Shown in pieces: positions 7,947 to 15,575 of a stretch of DNA of 64,000 nucleotides. The notes beneath the pieces were generated by a model. It did not search any database, was not told the DNA's origin, and saw only the letters and a program-made list of their open reading frames with translations. Numbering within the stretch: position 1 is the stretch's first letter; each line of letters starts with the position of its first letter. Source of the DNA: CALXQW01 sp031553045 (lineage in GTDB: Bacteria > Verrucomicrobiota > Verrucomicrobiia > Opitutales > Intestinicryptomonadaceae); the NCBI GenBank assembly GCA_031553045.1, contig JAVBLZ010000005.1, positions 1 to 64,000 of the forward strand. Direction: 5' to 3'. The position numbers were made by a program, and so were the translations under genes.

Positions 7947-10588
7947 GCTCATCATCAGATTCATTTTTGGCCGATTTTTTTGCCACAGAGTTTAAAGGGG
8001 CGTCTGCGGCTTTGCTTACCCGCATAGATTTGTCCTCATTTAATCAGGAAGATTGCCATGAGCCTTTGATTACAATCAGGAGCGAAGCCAGCCTTGCAGA
8101 CATTAAAAAATGCGTAGAACTTTGCGATTTGACGAGTAAATTTTTAAGCTCAAAAACATCTCTTTTGCCGCAGGAAAAAGAGTCTTTGCGCAAAGCCTTC
8201 CGCAGCCTTGACGACATCGGAGAAATCACCACAGATACCCTGAATGCCGAATTTGCAAGAAGACTGGAAGGGTTTTCCAAAGACGTGAAAGTTTCGGAAA
8301 GTTCTGGGCTCTTGAATCCGGATTCAAGCGTTCAGGTGAATCAGGAAAAGAAGTCGTCATTTTCCATAAACAAGTCTTTGTTTGATTTGTTTTTGACAGA
8401 GGCAAGCTCTCAGATTGAAAACATAGACGCAATGCTTGTTGCAATAGAGTCCGACTTGAAAGACGTGCGCAAGCTTGAAGCTTTAATGCGGGCGTGCCAC
8501 AGTTTGAAGGGAGCTGCAAGGATAGTCTCTTTGCTTCCCATTGTTGACTTCATGCATTCCATGGAAAATGTTTTTGTTCTGGCGCAGGAGGCTAAAATAC
8601 AACTTGCCACCGAGCATATTGACATATTTTTGTCATGCGTAGATTTTCTTAAGGAGTGCAAGGACAATAATTTTTTAAATCTAAATCAGGATAAAATTAA
8701 GCTGATAACTTCGGAGCTTTCGCAGATAGAAAACAAAACTTTTGACCCCAAAAAGTCTCAAGTTTTAAAGGCTAGGCAAAACAAGAATTTTGAAGGCGCA
8801 AATGATGAAGATTCTCATAAGGTAGAAAATTCCGTCAGGGTGTCGTCAACAAGTTTAAACAAGCTTATGGGGCTAGCCGCCGAAAGCATGGTGGAAAACT
8901 CTCATCTTGAATTTTTCAGGTCGGCTTTGGTTGACATCAAAGAAAACACTCTGAATCTTATCAAACAGGTTGAGCGGGTTGTAAACGGTTTGGATAGCCT
9001 CAAAAATGCCGAAGGTCCGCTTGCAAATTTAGAGCAAGCAAGAAAGTTTGCGTTTGAAATTTTATCTGGCGTGCATAAGCAAATTTCAGACTTCGGCGAA
9101 TATTCCAGACGCAGCGAGATGATTTCAAATTCTCTTTATTCAGAAGTTATCGCCAGCCGTATGCGCCCTTTTGGAGAGGGTGCGCGCAGCTTCCCAAGAA
9201 TGGTGAGAGATTTAGGCAAGCATCTTGGCAAAAAAATCACTCTGTTAATTGAAGGCAGAAATGTTCCTGTTGACAGAGACATCATAGAAAAGTTGGAATC
9301 GCCCATAGGCCACATACTCAGAAACGCCTGCGACCATGGCATAGAATTGCCTCAAAAGCGCATAGAAGTTGGTAAAAGTCCGTACGGTGAAATTAAAATA
9401 AAAGCCATGCACTCTGGCGGGTATCTGCTTTTAAAAATCACTGACGACGGTGCGGGCATAGATCCAAAACTCGTCAGGCAAAAAATAAAGCAAAAGGGTT
9501 TGGCAAGCGATGAAATGTTAAATCGCATGACCAATGAGGAGGTTTTTGAATTTCTCTATTTGCCAAATTTCACGACCAAAGACAGTGTGTCAAAAGTAAG
9601 CGGAAGGGGTGTGGGTTTGGATGTCGTGCGGTCTTCAATGCAGGAAATCGGCGGCAGGGTGAAGGTAACTTCAACACTGGGCAAGGGCACGGATATGGAG
9701 CTTAAGCTGCCAATAACCCGTTCGGTAATACAGGCGTTAAATGTCGTCATAGATTCGCAAGATTACGCCTTCATGCTCAACAGAATTTATAGAACCTTAA
9801 AAATTCCCGCCAGCAATATTTTGCGTATAGATAAACGCAATTACTTTGAGCTTGAAGGCAAGAAAGTCTGGCTGATAGATGCAGCGCAAGTTCTGGGGTT
9901 TGAGCCTTATAAAAACGCCAATCCCAATGACGGGCTTTTTGTCGTGGTTGTTGCGGACGGTTCAAATTTATACGGGTTGGAGGTTGAGCGTTTTATTTCT
10001 GAATGCGATTTGGTAGTGCGTCCCATAGATGAACATTTGGGAAAGGTTGCGGGTATCAGTGCTTGTTCAATCTCTGAATCCGGAGAGCCTGTCTTGATTT
10101 TGGATGTTGACGATATGATACGCACAACCTCAAAAGTTTTGCAAAACTCAAGCCAGATTATGCGCAGCATAGCGCCAATTCAAGACTCTGCAAATGTAGG
10201 CAAATATAAAATTTTAGTAGCCGATGATTCCCTTACTGTCAGAGAAACCGAGAGACTGATTTTAGAGTCCGAAGGCTTTGACGTTGACGTTGCGGTTGAC
10301 GGTATGGACGCTTGGAATGCAATAAGACAGGGCAATTACGACCTTCTGGTTACCGATGTTGATATGCCCAGATTAAATGGTTTTGAGCTCACAAAAAATA
10401 TCAGGGAAAATGATAAGCTTAAGAAAATCCCCGTTATAGCGGTGTCTTATAAAGACAGGTCTGAAGACAGGCTCATGGGTTTGTCTATGGGTGTGAATGA
10501 GTACCTTACCAAGAGCAGTTTTCAGGATGAAACTTTTGTCAAGACCGTGCGTGGACTTCTGAAAAAAATTAAAAAACAAAAAAAATAA
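7943..10588 (+). CDS. CheA-type hybrid histidine kinase with receiver (WspE-like)
   Basis: An 881-residue cytoplasmic hybrid kinase. The order is: a poorly conserved N-terminal region (1-130); HPt with CHSLKGAAR, phospho-acceptor His186; dimerisation helices (about 298-430); HATPase with N box HILRNACDHGIELPQ (about 456), G1 DDGAGID (about 501) and G2 GRGVGLDVV (about 553); CheW-like regulatory domain (about 595-735); and a C-terminal receiver (about 753-878) with VADDS, phospho-acceptor Asp805 in VTDVDMP and a conserved Lys in LTKSS. All catalytic boxes look intact. In Wsp systems the partner passes phosphate to the diguanylate cyclase WspR; no GGDEF gene is in this window, so the output must lie elsewhere or be the kinase's own receiver. 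Confidence 0.93.
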   Translation: MSSSSDSFLADFFATEFKGASAALLTRIDLSSFNQEDCHEPLITIRSEASLADIKKCVELCDLTSKFLSSKTSLLPQEKESLRKAFRSLDDIGEITTDTLNAEFARRLEGFSKDVKVSESSGLLNPDSSVQVNQEKKSSFSINKSLFDLFLTEASSQIENIDAMLVAIESDLKDVRKLEALMRACHSLKGAARIVSLLPIVDFMHSMENVFVLAQEAKIQLATEHIDIFLSCVDFLKECKDNNFLNLNQDKIKLITSELSQIENKTFDPKKSQVLKARQNKNFEGANDEDSHKVENSVRVSSTSLNKLMGLAAESMVENSHLEFFRSALVDIKENTLNLIKQVERVVNGLDSLKNAEGPLANLEQARKFAFEILSGVHKQISDFGEYSRRSEMISNSLYSEVIASRMRPFGEGARSFPRMVRDLGKHLGKKITLLIEGRNVPVDRDIIEKLESPIGHILRNACDHGIELPQKRIEVGKSPYGEIKIKAMHSGGYLLLKITDDGAGIDPKLVRQKIKQKGLASDEMLNRMTNEEVFEFLYLPNFTTKDSVSKVSGRGVGLDVVRSSMQEIGGRVKVTSTLGKGTDMELKLPITRSVIQALNVVIDSQDYAFMLNRIYRTLKIPASNILRIDKRNYFELEGKKVWLIDAAQVLGFEPYKNANPNDGLFVVVVADGSNLYGLEVERFISECDLVVRPIDEHLGKVAGISACSISESGEPVLILDVDDMIRTTSKVLQNSSQIMRSIAPIQDSANVGKYKILVADDSLTVRETERLILESEGFDVDVAVDGMDAWNAIRQGNYDLLVTDVDMPRLNGFELTKNIRENDKLKKIPVIAVSYKDRSEDRLMGLSMGVNEYLTKSSFQDETFVKTVRGLLKKIKKQKK

Positions 10589-10641
10589 TTTCGTAAAAAG
10601 TTCTTGTAAAAGAGAAAAATTTGACAGTTAATTTTAAGCCG

Positions 10642-11778
10642 ATGAGCCAAAACTACCAAGTAATAGCAAGAAGATACAGACCAAAACAATTCGATGAGTT
10701 GGTAGGGCAGGAGCATATAGTCAAGACGCTCAAAAACGCTATTACTACGGGTAGGATAGGGCACGCATATCTTTTTGTAGGCCCTAGGGGGACAGGCAAG
10801 ACGACAGTCGCAAGATTGTTGGCAAAGGCGCTCAATGCAAAAGGCGGCCCAAGCGTACATCCTTCCGATGATGATGAAATTTCAAAATCTATAATGGATG
10901 GCACTTGTATGGATGTCGTCGAAATCGACGGGGCTTCCAACCGTTCTATTGATGAAATCCGCCAACTTCGTGAAGATTGCCAGTATGCGCCCACGCAGTG
11001 CAGCTTTAAAATTTATATAATTGACGAGGTGCATTCTCTTACTTCAGATGCTTTCAACGCTTTGCTCAAAACGCTTGAAGAGCCGCCCAGTCACGTAAAA
11101 TTTATTTTTGCAACTACCGAGGCGCATAAGGTCTTGGGTACAATAACCTCAAGATGTCAACGTTTTGAATTTAGACCAATTCCTGACGAAATTATCTCCG
11201 CACATCTTGGCGCAATTTCAAAGAAGGAAAATATCAACGCCAGCCCTGAAGCTTTGGACGCAATAGCCCGTTTGGCAAACGGCGGTATGCGTGACGCTCA
11301 AAGCATTCTAGACCAGATGATTTCATTTTGCGGCTCAAATATAAGCGTTGACGACGTGATAAGCATATACGGTTTGGCGTCGGCGGAGCAGATAGAAAAT
11401 ATCCTTTCAGACATGGCAAAAGGGGACTACGCAAAAACTATTGAAGCCGTTGAAAGCCTTTGCCAACAAGGTTGCGATTTGTTTCGCACATTATCCGATA
11501 TGCAGATATATTTGCGTCGGGCAATGATAAGCTCTTTCCGTGATGGAGAGTGGGATTTTGGCGGAAAAAAACTTTCTTCGGAACAAATCATGCGTATGTT
11601 GGATGTTCTGCAAAGCTCTGAAAAATCCTTGAAAGACGGTTTGAGTGAGCGTGCGAATTTTGAAGTCGCCCTCTTAAAAGCGGTTGAACAAAGTAGGACT
11701 CGGGCAATAAACACTCTGATAAAAGAATTAGACAAACTTTCCGCTTTATCCGCAGAAGCTCAAAAAAAAAATAGCTGA
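10642..11778 (+). CDS. dnaX: DNA polymerase III gamma/tau subunit, short (gamma-like) frame
   Basis: Clamp-loader ATPase of 378 residues from the ATG at 10642. The frame is open from a TTG at 10621, but MSQNYQVIARRYRPKQFDELVGQ is the usual DnaX start. Walker A is GPRGTGKTT, Walker B is IYIIDEVHSL, sensor 1 is FIFATTEAHKV and the SRC motif is TSRCQRFEF. The zinc-finger cysteines normally found between LAKALN and DVVEID are missing: that stretch reads AKGGPSVHPSDDDEISKSIMDGTC, with only one Cys. The frame stops two codons after a run of ten A (11762-11771), which makes it gamma-like; the continuation in the next frame gives the longer tau-like form. It loads the sliding clamp at the replication fork. 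Confidence 0.95.
   Translation: MSQNYQVIARRYRPKQFDELVGQEHIVKTLKNAITTGRIGHAYLFVGPRGTGKTTVARLLAKALNAKGGPSVHPSDDDEISKSIMDGTCMDVVEIDGASNRSIDEIRQLREDCQYAPTQCSFKIYIIDEVHSLTSDAFNALLKTLEEPPSHVKFIFATTEAHKVLGTITSRCQRFEFRPIPDEIISAHLGAISKKENINASPEALDAIARLANGGMRDAQSILDQMISFCGSNISVDDVISIYGLASAEQIENILSDMAKGDYAKTIEAVESLCQQGCDLFRTLSDMQIYLRRAMISSFRDGEWDFGGKKLSSEQIMRMLDVLQSSEKSLKDGLSERANFEVALLKAVEQSRTRAINTLIKELDKLSALSAEAQKKNS
11762..11778 (+). promoter_or_regulatory. Probable programmed slippage site in dnaX
   Basis: A run of ten A (11762-11771) is followed at once by an in-frame stop (TGA, 11776-11778). Loss of one A in the transcript, or a +1 shift, would read on as ATA-GCT-GAT-TTG into the open frame ending at 12103. 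Thermus dnaX is known to use a long A run for transcriptional slippage; E. coli uses a shorter A run for a -1 ribosomal shift. A sequencing or assembly error in the homopolymer is the main alternative. Confidence 0.75.
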
Positions 11779-11779
11779 T

Positions 11780-12103
11780 TTGCTTGCCCAAGTTTTATCG
11801 GAAAGTGCTGAGTTTTCTGCGGCATTTCGTGTGGAGCGCAAAGAGCAAACGTCTAAGCCGCAAGTTGAGGAGGCTGAAGAAATCAAGGTTGAGTACTTCG
11901 GTTTGGATACTGAAGCGTTCAGAACAGTTTTGAAAACATTGCCTCAAGATTTGTTAGACTCTATACAGCGTCAATTTTATATTGAGCCAAATTCTCTTGC
12001 GGCTGGTGCAATCACGCAAGATACCGCCAAGAATCAGCCAAAAAAATCTCAGGAAGAAACTAATGTGGAAGACTATCTTGCGCTTGATGAATCTGAAAAT
12101 TAA
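11780..12103 (+). CDS. dnaX: C-terminal extension of DnaX reached by slippage (tau-specific part)
   Basis: This frame is open directly after the A10 run and would add about 110 residues to DnaX, for a product near 486 residues. It contains an acidic, Gln/Lys-rich linker and a short hydrophobic helix region (TEAFRTVLKTLPQDLLDSIQ, within about 70 residues of the run), as expected for a polymerase- or helicase-binding tail. There is no credible independent start: the first possible codon is a TTG at 11780 without a ribosome binding site. It is best read as the tau-specific part of dnaX rather than a separate gene. It is shorter than the E. coli tau tail. Confidence 0.75.
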   Translation: MLAQVLSESAEFSAAFRVERKEQTSKPQVEEAEEIKVEYFGLDTEAFRTVLKTLPQDLLDSIQRQFYIEPNSLAAGAITQDTAKNQPKKSQEETNVEDYLALDESEN

Positions 12104-12240
12104 CCATTGGGGAAGGGCTGGTTGCCCATCAAAATATTTGCATATTCTATAAGCGACAAACCCTTAGATCAAGTATGGTTTATGCGGTTTTTAAGAGTTC
12201 GTTATAATTTGCAAATTAAAAAAAACTGATGCACTGTCCT

Positions 12241-12308
12241 GAGTTAAATCAAATTGAAATGAGGGGAGTGTGCTACCCCCAGTTAAGTCGAACTGAAATT
12301 AGGGAGAG
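12241..12308. repeat. Short direct repeat pair, possible insertion-sequence end remnant
   Basis: Two related blocks, 12241-12268 and 12280-12308, fit the pattern AGTTAARTCRAAYTGAAAT followed by a G-rich end. The stretch TGTGCTACCCCCAGTTAAG (from 12269) looks like an IS3-type terminal repeat, but no transposase or partner end is nearby. This is a weak call. Confidence 0.35.
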
Positions 12309-12554
12309 GTTTTCAGTTTTTTGTTGATTATTAAATTTATTATTTCCTGATGTTTTATAAGTTTTTTTATATTGATTTGGTGTTTGATATTTTATTGATG
12401 AATGCGGAAAACTTCGATATAGCGCTTATCCTACCTTGAGAAAAGACTTTCAAAGGTATAACATTTTCTAAAAAGATGGAAATATAATGAGTTTAATTTT
12501 TGAAAACAGATATGCTAATAAAAACTTATTCCAAGAATTCAGGGCAAAATACTT

Positions 12555-12778
12555 TTCCTATTGTATAATTTTACAAACCCCACATCTCGTCCAAATTGTG
12601 CTATAAAGAACAATACTTACATTAAAAAATTTTTAAAACATTGGTAGTGGTGGGCAAAAGTTAATTTTTTTTCCTATTCTATAATTTCATAAACCCAGAG
12701 TCTTGTCCAAGTTGTCCTTCACGCAAAGGTTTTGGCATTAAAAATTTTTACGCCATTGATAGTGGTGGGCAAAAGTTA
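12555..12778. repeat. Imperfect tandem repeat, two units of about 110 bp
   Basis: Unit 1 (12555-12664) and unit 2 (12671-12778) share TTCCTATT-TATAATTT near the start, CTTGTCCAA/TCGTCCAA in the middle and AGTGGTGGGCAAAAGTTAA at the end. They lie in the otherwise gene-free 12104-12842 gap between dnaX and tRNA-Asp. Only very short frames are present (for example 38 codons from 12487) and none looks coding. Confidence 0.7.
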
Positions 12779-12797
12779 AAATATTTAAAAAAATATA

Positions 12798-12825
12798 TTG
12801 ACGAGTGTAATAAAATACGTAGCTT
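12798..12825 (+). promoter_or_regulatory. Candidate promoter for tRNA-Asp
   Basis: TTGACG (12798-12803) and TAGCTT (12820-12825) lie 16 bases apart and end 17 bases before the mature tRNA. The -35 is good and the -10 is partial. Confidence 0.45.
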
Positions 12826-12842
12826 GATTGCTTTCACTTTAA

Positions 12843-12919
12843 GGGGTGGTAGTTCAGTTGGTTAGAACGCCTGCCTGTCACGCAGGAGGCCGCGGGTTCG
12901 AGTCCCGTCCATCCCGCCA
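12843..12919 (+). tRNA. tRNA-Asp (GUC)
   Basis: A complete cloverleaf: acceptor GGGGTGG pairs with CCATCCC, the D loop contains AGTTCAGTTGGTTAGA, the anticodon arm is CCTGC-CTGTCAC-GCAGG with anticodon GTC, and the T arm contains GGTTCGAGTCC. The 3' CCA is encoded. The sequence is close to the E. coli tRNA-Asp pattern. A strong terminator follows. Confidence 0.97.
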
Positions 12920-12935
12920 TTTAAATGGCTAAAAA

Positions 12936-12974
12936 GGCTGGTTCGCAGTAAGTTGCGAACCAGCCTTTACTTTT
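12936..12974 (+). terminator. Rho-independent terminator after tRNA-Asp
   Basis: A perfect 12-bp stem, GGCTGGTTCGCA (12936-12947) and TGCGAACCAGCC (12954-12965), with a 6-base loop and then TTTACTTTT. Confidence 0.9.
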
Positions 12975-13099
12975 GGAATTACACACTCTTTCGCAAGTCG
13001 CTGATTTGCAATGTCCTACTAAACGCATTTTACGCGAAACCAACCACTTTCTGCAACCACGCTGTTTAAACACAACTGTCAGGACAGGTTTTTAATTCA
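12966..13099. repeat. Flanking repeat, left copy
   Basis: It shares CTTTACTTTTGGAATTACAC, AAACGCATTT, CACGCTGTTT and AGGACAGGTTTT, in the same order and direction, with 16239-16357. The two copies bracket the arsM/arsR/SDR/TetR segment. The left copy starts at the T tract of the tRNA-Asp terminator. No gene lies inside it. Confidence 0.65.
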
Positions 13100-13104
13100 A
13101 CCGC

Positions 13105-13917
13105 TTATTCTTTGTATCCCACAACAGTTATCGAATAAATGCCAACTTTACCGATTTTATATTTTTCTATTGTCGGCTTATCCAAATGCTCCTCAAGAAC
13201 ATCGTCGGGAATAACAACTATTTTGGTGCGGGCGATTTTTATATATTTAAATCCAGCCTTACTTATTTCGGAAAGATAGTCGCTTCGCTGAATTGCACTC
13301 GCAATGCACCCAGCGTACATCGCGGCATTGTCCGTAAATTCTTTTGGAAATTCGCCATCAAGAACAACGTCTGATACGCAAAAATGGGCTCCGTGTTTTA
13401 AGACCCGATGAATTTCGTTGAAAATTTTATCTTTGCGAGGAAGAAGATTAAGCACGCAATTGCTCACGACAACATCTGCGATAGCGTCAGACAAGGGCAT
13501 ATTTTCAATATCGCCTTCAAGAAATTCAACATTATTAAACCCCATTTTTTTTACGTTGGCTCTCGCTTTGGCAAGCATATTCGGCGCAAAATCTACGCCG
13601 ATTACCTTTCCGCTTTCGCCGACTTCCCTTCGAGCTATAAAGCAGTCGTTCCCTGCGCCCGATCCCAAGTCGACTACGATATCGCCTTTCTTTATCCCTG
13701 CGTATTGTGTGGGCAAACCGCAACCTACTCCAAGGTCTGCTTCGGGCACATAGCCGTCGATTTTACTATAATCTTCGCTCATTATAGTGAATACTTTTTT
13801 AGAGGGCACTTCAGGAGATTTTCCGCAACAGCATTTTTTCGATGTTTCGCTATTTAGCGCCAATTCGTTGTATTGCTGTTTAACCAATTCCTTTTTGTTG
13901 TTTTCGTTTATATTCAT
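13105..13917 (-). CDS. arsM: Arsenite S-adenosylmethionine methyltransferase
   Basis: A 270-residue SAM-dependent methyltransferase. The Rossmann SAM motif VVDLGSGAGND lies near residue 81. Three cysteines, Cys66 (VGCGLP), Cys154 (SNCVLN) and Cys204 (YAGCIAS), fall at the positions used to bind As(III) in ArsM proteins; the last two keep the usual 50-residue spacing. An extra CCC run is at 29-31. It converts arsenite to methylated arsenicals in the cytoplasm. It lies 67 bases downstream of an arsR-type regulator on the same strand, with two operator-like palindromes in the gap. No arsenite efflux pump is present nearby, so this is a methylation-only arsenic module. Confidence 0.93.
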   Translation of the reverse strand: MNINENNKKELVKQQYNELALNSETSKKCCCGKSPEVPSKKVFTIMSEDYSKIDGYVPEADLGVGCGLPTQYAGIKKGDIVVDLGSGAGNDCFIARREVGESGKVIGVDFAPNMLAKARANVKKMGFNNVEFLEGDIENMPLSDAIADVVVSNCVLNLLPRKDKIFNEIHRVLKHGAHFCVSDVVLDGEFPKEFTDNAAMYAGCIASAIQRSDYLSEISKAGFKYIKIARTKIVVIPDDVLEEHLDKPTIEKYKIGKVGIYSITVVGYKE

Positions 13918-13925
13918 ATTTTATT

Positions 13926-13964
13926 GTTCGTAATACTACGAACTATAATTCGTAAAAATACGAA
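13926..13964 (-). promoter_or_regulatory. Paired ArsR-type operator palindromes before arsM
   Basis: GTTCGTA-N4-TACGAAC (13926-13943) and TTCGTA-N4-TACGAA (13949-13964) sit side by side in the arsR-arsM gap. They share the TTCGTA half-site and the 4-base spacer. They probably bind the adjacent ArsR, controlling arsM separately from arsR. Confidence 0.75.
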
Positions 13965-13984
13965 CAAGTCAAGTTAAAGCAAAA

Positions 13985-14305
13985 TTATTTACAGCACTTT
14001 TTGCAGGCGATTTTTTTCATCAACTCTGAAAAAAGAGTTTTTACAACAAGCCAATTTTTTTTGTTTATGCAATAGCGCACCTTGGGGGCTTCTATTTCTC
14101 CTTGTATAAGCCCGGCGGATTTCAATTCTTTTAGGTGCTGGGAAACAGTCGCTTTTGCAATCGGCAATTCATTGTGTATGTCGCCAAAAAAACACGAATC
14201 CAATGAAGCAAGGTACTCCAATATGGCAATGCGAGCGGGATGCCCCATGGCTCTTGCATATCTTGCAAGTTGCTCTTGATTTTGACTATACTTTTTTGAC
14301 GCCAT
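13985..14305 (-). CDS. arsR: ArsR-family metalloid-responsive repressor
   Basis: A 106-residue winged-helix repressor from the ATG at 14305; the frame is open to 14368, but MASKKYSQNQEQLARYARAMGHPARIAIL is the normal ArsR start. The recognition helix region ATVSQHLKELKSAGLI is typical. The C-terminus ends CKKCCK, a cysteine cluster suitable for As(III) sensing of the type found in some ArsR branches, and separate from the classic ELCVCDL site, which is absent. It is expected to bind the palindromes between itself and arsM and to release them when arsenite binds. Confidence 0.88.
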   Translation of the reverse strand: MASKKYSQNQEQLARYARAMGHPARIAILEYLASLDSCFFGDIHNELPIAKATVSQHLKELKSAGLIQGEIEAPKVRYCINKKNWLVVKTLFSELMKKIACKKCCK

Positions 14306-14385
14306 TATGCCTTTGATATTAAATTGAGTAATACATCTAACCAAAATTCCTTGCATACACAAGAACAAACAAAATCGTAATAAAC

Positions 14386-14426
14386 AATATCATAAACTAT
14401 CCACTATAATCTTGAAATTTTTAACA
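14386..14426. repeat. Short dispersed repeat, copy 1
   Basis: AATATCATAAACTATCC followed by ACTATAATCTTG and a T-rich end. Related copies are at 19566-19606 and 21978-22021. It contains a TATAAT -10-like core and lies upstream of both arsR (-) and the small frame at 14450 (+). Confidence 0.5.
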
Positions 14427-14449
14427 GATTCATTTATAATGAAAGCATC

Positions 14450-14620
14450 ATGGCAAAGATTACATTGAAGTACGAAGCAGGAAGAAAATCGCCTTTTCAG
14501 GTGTTGTGGCGGGAACACGGAAAACGGTACTCCCGCTTTTTTGAAACAGAAATTGCGCGTGAAAGATTCATCGAAGCGAATTCATTTTTAGAGCGCGAAA
14601 AGTTTGGGGCGTTTTTTTAA
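14450..14620 (+). pseudogene. Probable remnant of a tyrosine integrase N-terminus
   Basis: A short open frame of 56 codons beginning MAKITLKYEAGRKSPFQVLW and continuing WREHGKRYSRFF, then a helix with FIEANSFLEREKF. The pattern (SPFQVLWRE-GKRYSRFF-T) is that of the Arm-type DNA-binding start of phage-like tyrosine recombinases. Nothing follows that could be the SAM-like or catalytic domains: a 24-codon frame at 14620 overlaps the stop and then ends. A TATAAT lies just upstream (14435-14440). Either it is a truncated integrase or a small stand-alone protein. Its place inside the repeat-flanked segment favours a decayed mobile element. Confidence 0.5.
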
Positions 14621-14731
14621 TGTCGAAAGATATTGTCGCCAACGTCATGCAAATAGAGGCGATGCAGGGGCAAATTACATTCTGCGAAATCTAGAATTTT
14701 TGAACTATTGATGAATCTTATAAAGGCGTTT

Positions 14732-15433
14732 TCACCAAGGCACAATGCCTTTGCGATCCATAAATATGCCTGTCGGCCCATCAGGTGGAAGCGTTGCCAA
14801 ATGTACGATGGCGTCAGTGCCTTCTGTAACAGTTTGCGTTCCTTGATGTGCGTTTAAGTCTGTAGATGTAGGCCCGGGATCTGCCGCATTGATGCGCATA
14901 TTCGGAAGTGCGCGCGCATACTGAATAGTCAGCATAGTTAAAGCGCTTTTCGAGGCACAGTAAAGTGTCGCAGGAACTTTTGATTCGGCACGATTTTCAT
15001 CGTGAACCAATGCGAATGAGCCAAGCCCGCTTGATACGTTGACAATGACAGGATGTTTAGATTTTTCCAGAAGCGGAATGAATGCGTTTATGATGCGCAC
15101 TGGTCCAAACACATTCGTATCAAATACTACTTTTGCATCTTCTCCTGTAAGGTCGGCAGCTTTTTTAAAAGGTCCAGTTATACCAGCGTTGTTAATAAGA
15201 ATATCCAAATGTCCTTCATGCGAAAGAATTTTATCTGCCGCATTTTTAATAGATTTTTCATCAGTTACATCCAACTGCAGGTATGAAACCCCGAGAGTTC
15301 TTGCCGCTTCTATTCCCAGTTCAAGATTCCGAGCGCCCATATAAACCTTGTATCCAAGTTCTTTTAGGCGTTTGGCAGTCTCGTAACCTAGCCCTTTATT
15401 ACCGCCTGTAATTAAAACTATTCTTTCTTTCAT
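14732..15433 (-). CDS. Short-chain dehydrogenase/reductase
   Basis: A 233-residue SDR. The nucleotide-binding motif is TGGNKGLG (residues 9-16), NNAG follows near residue 86, and the catalytic Ser-Tyr-Lys set is VSSGLG (about 135) and YCASK (about 159-163). The length is normal for classical SDRs. The substrate is unknown; such proteins next to TetR regulators often reduce reactive carbonyls or quinones. It is divergent from the TetR gene at 15576, and the gap holds a palindrome likely to be the shared operator. A good ribosome binding site (AAGGAA) precedes the ATG. Confidence 0.9.
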   Translation of the reverse strand: MKERIVLITGGNKGLGYETAKRLKELGYKVYMGARNLELGIEAARTLGVSYLQLDVTDEKSIKNAADKILSHEGHLDILINNAGITGPFKKAADLTGEDAKVVFDTNVFGPVRIINAFIPLLEKSKHPVIVNVSSGLGSFALVHDENRAESKVPATLYCASKSALTMLTIQYARALPNMRINAADPGPTSTDLNAHQGTQTVTEGTDAIVHLATLPPDGPTGIFMDRKGIVPW

Positions 15434-15480
15434 CTTTATTATTCCTTCTTTGCTTGTTGCTGGGAAATTTGTATTTTAGT

Positions 15481-15536
15481 TTGACATTTTTAGCGCATAC
15501 TCTTTTTATACAACAAAATTAGTACATTCGTACTAA
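15481..15536. promoter_or_regulatory. TetR operator and promoter between SDR and TetR genes
   Basis: Perfect palindrome TTAGTAC-N4-GTACTAA (15519-15536). On the + strand TTGACA (15481-15486) and TTATAC/TATACA (about 15507-15513) form a promoter directly upstream, so the palindrome covers its start region. The GTAC-N4-GTAC core recurs at the second TetR site (18724-18747). Confidence 0.72.
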
Positions 15537-15575
15537 ATATCAAATATTTTTAACTTATATAGAAGGAGGTTTTTT

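Noticed and set aside
12104..12240. Signal recognition particle RNA next to dnaX
   Set aside because: ffs is often near dnaX, but no GGAAGGAAGCAGCC-like loop occurs here on either strand.
12487..12603. Small coding frame of 38 codons
   Set aside because: Low-complexity AT-rich codons overlapping the tandem repeat, with no protein-like pattern.
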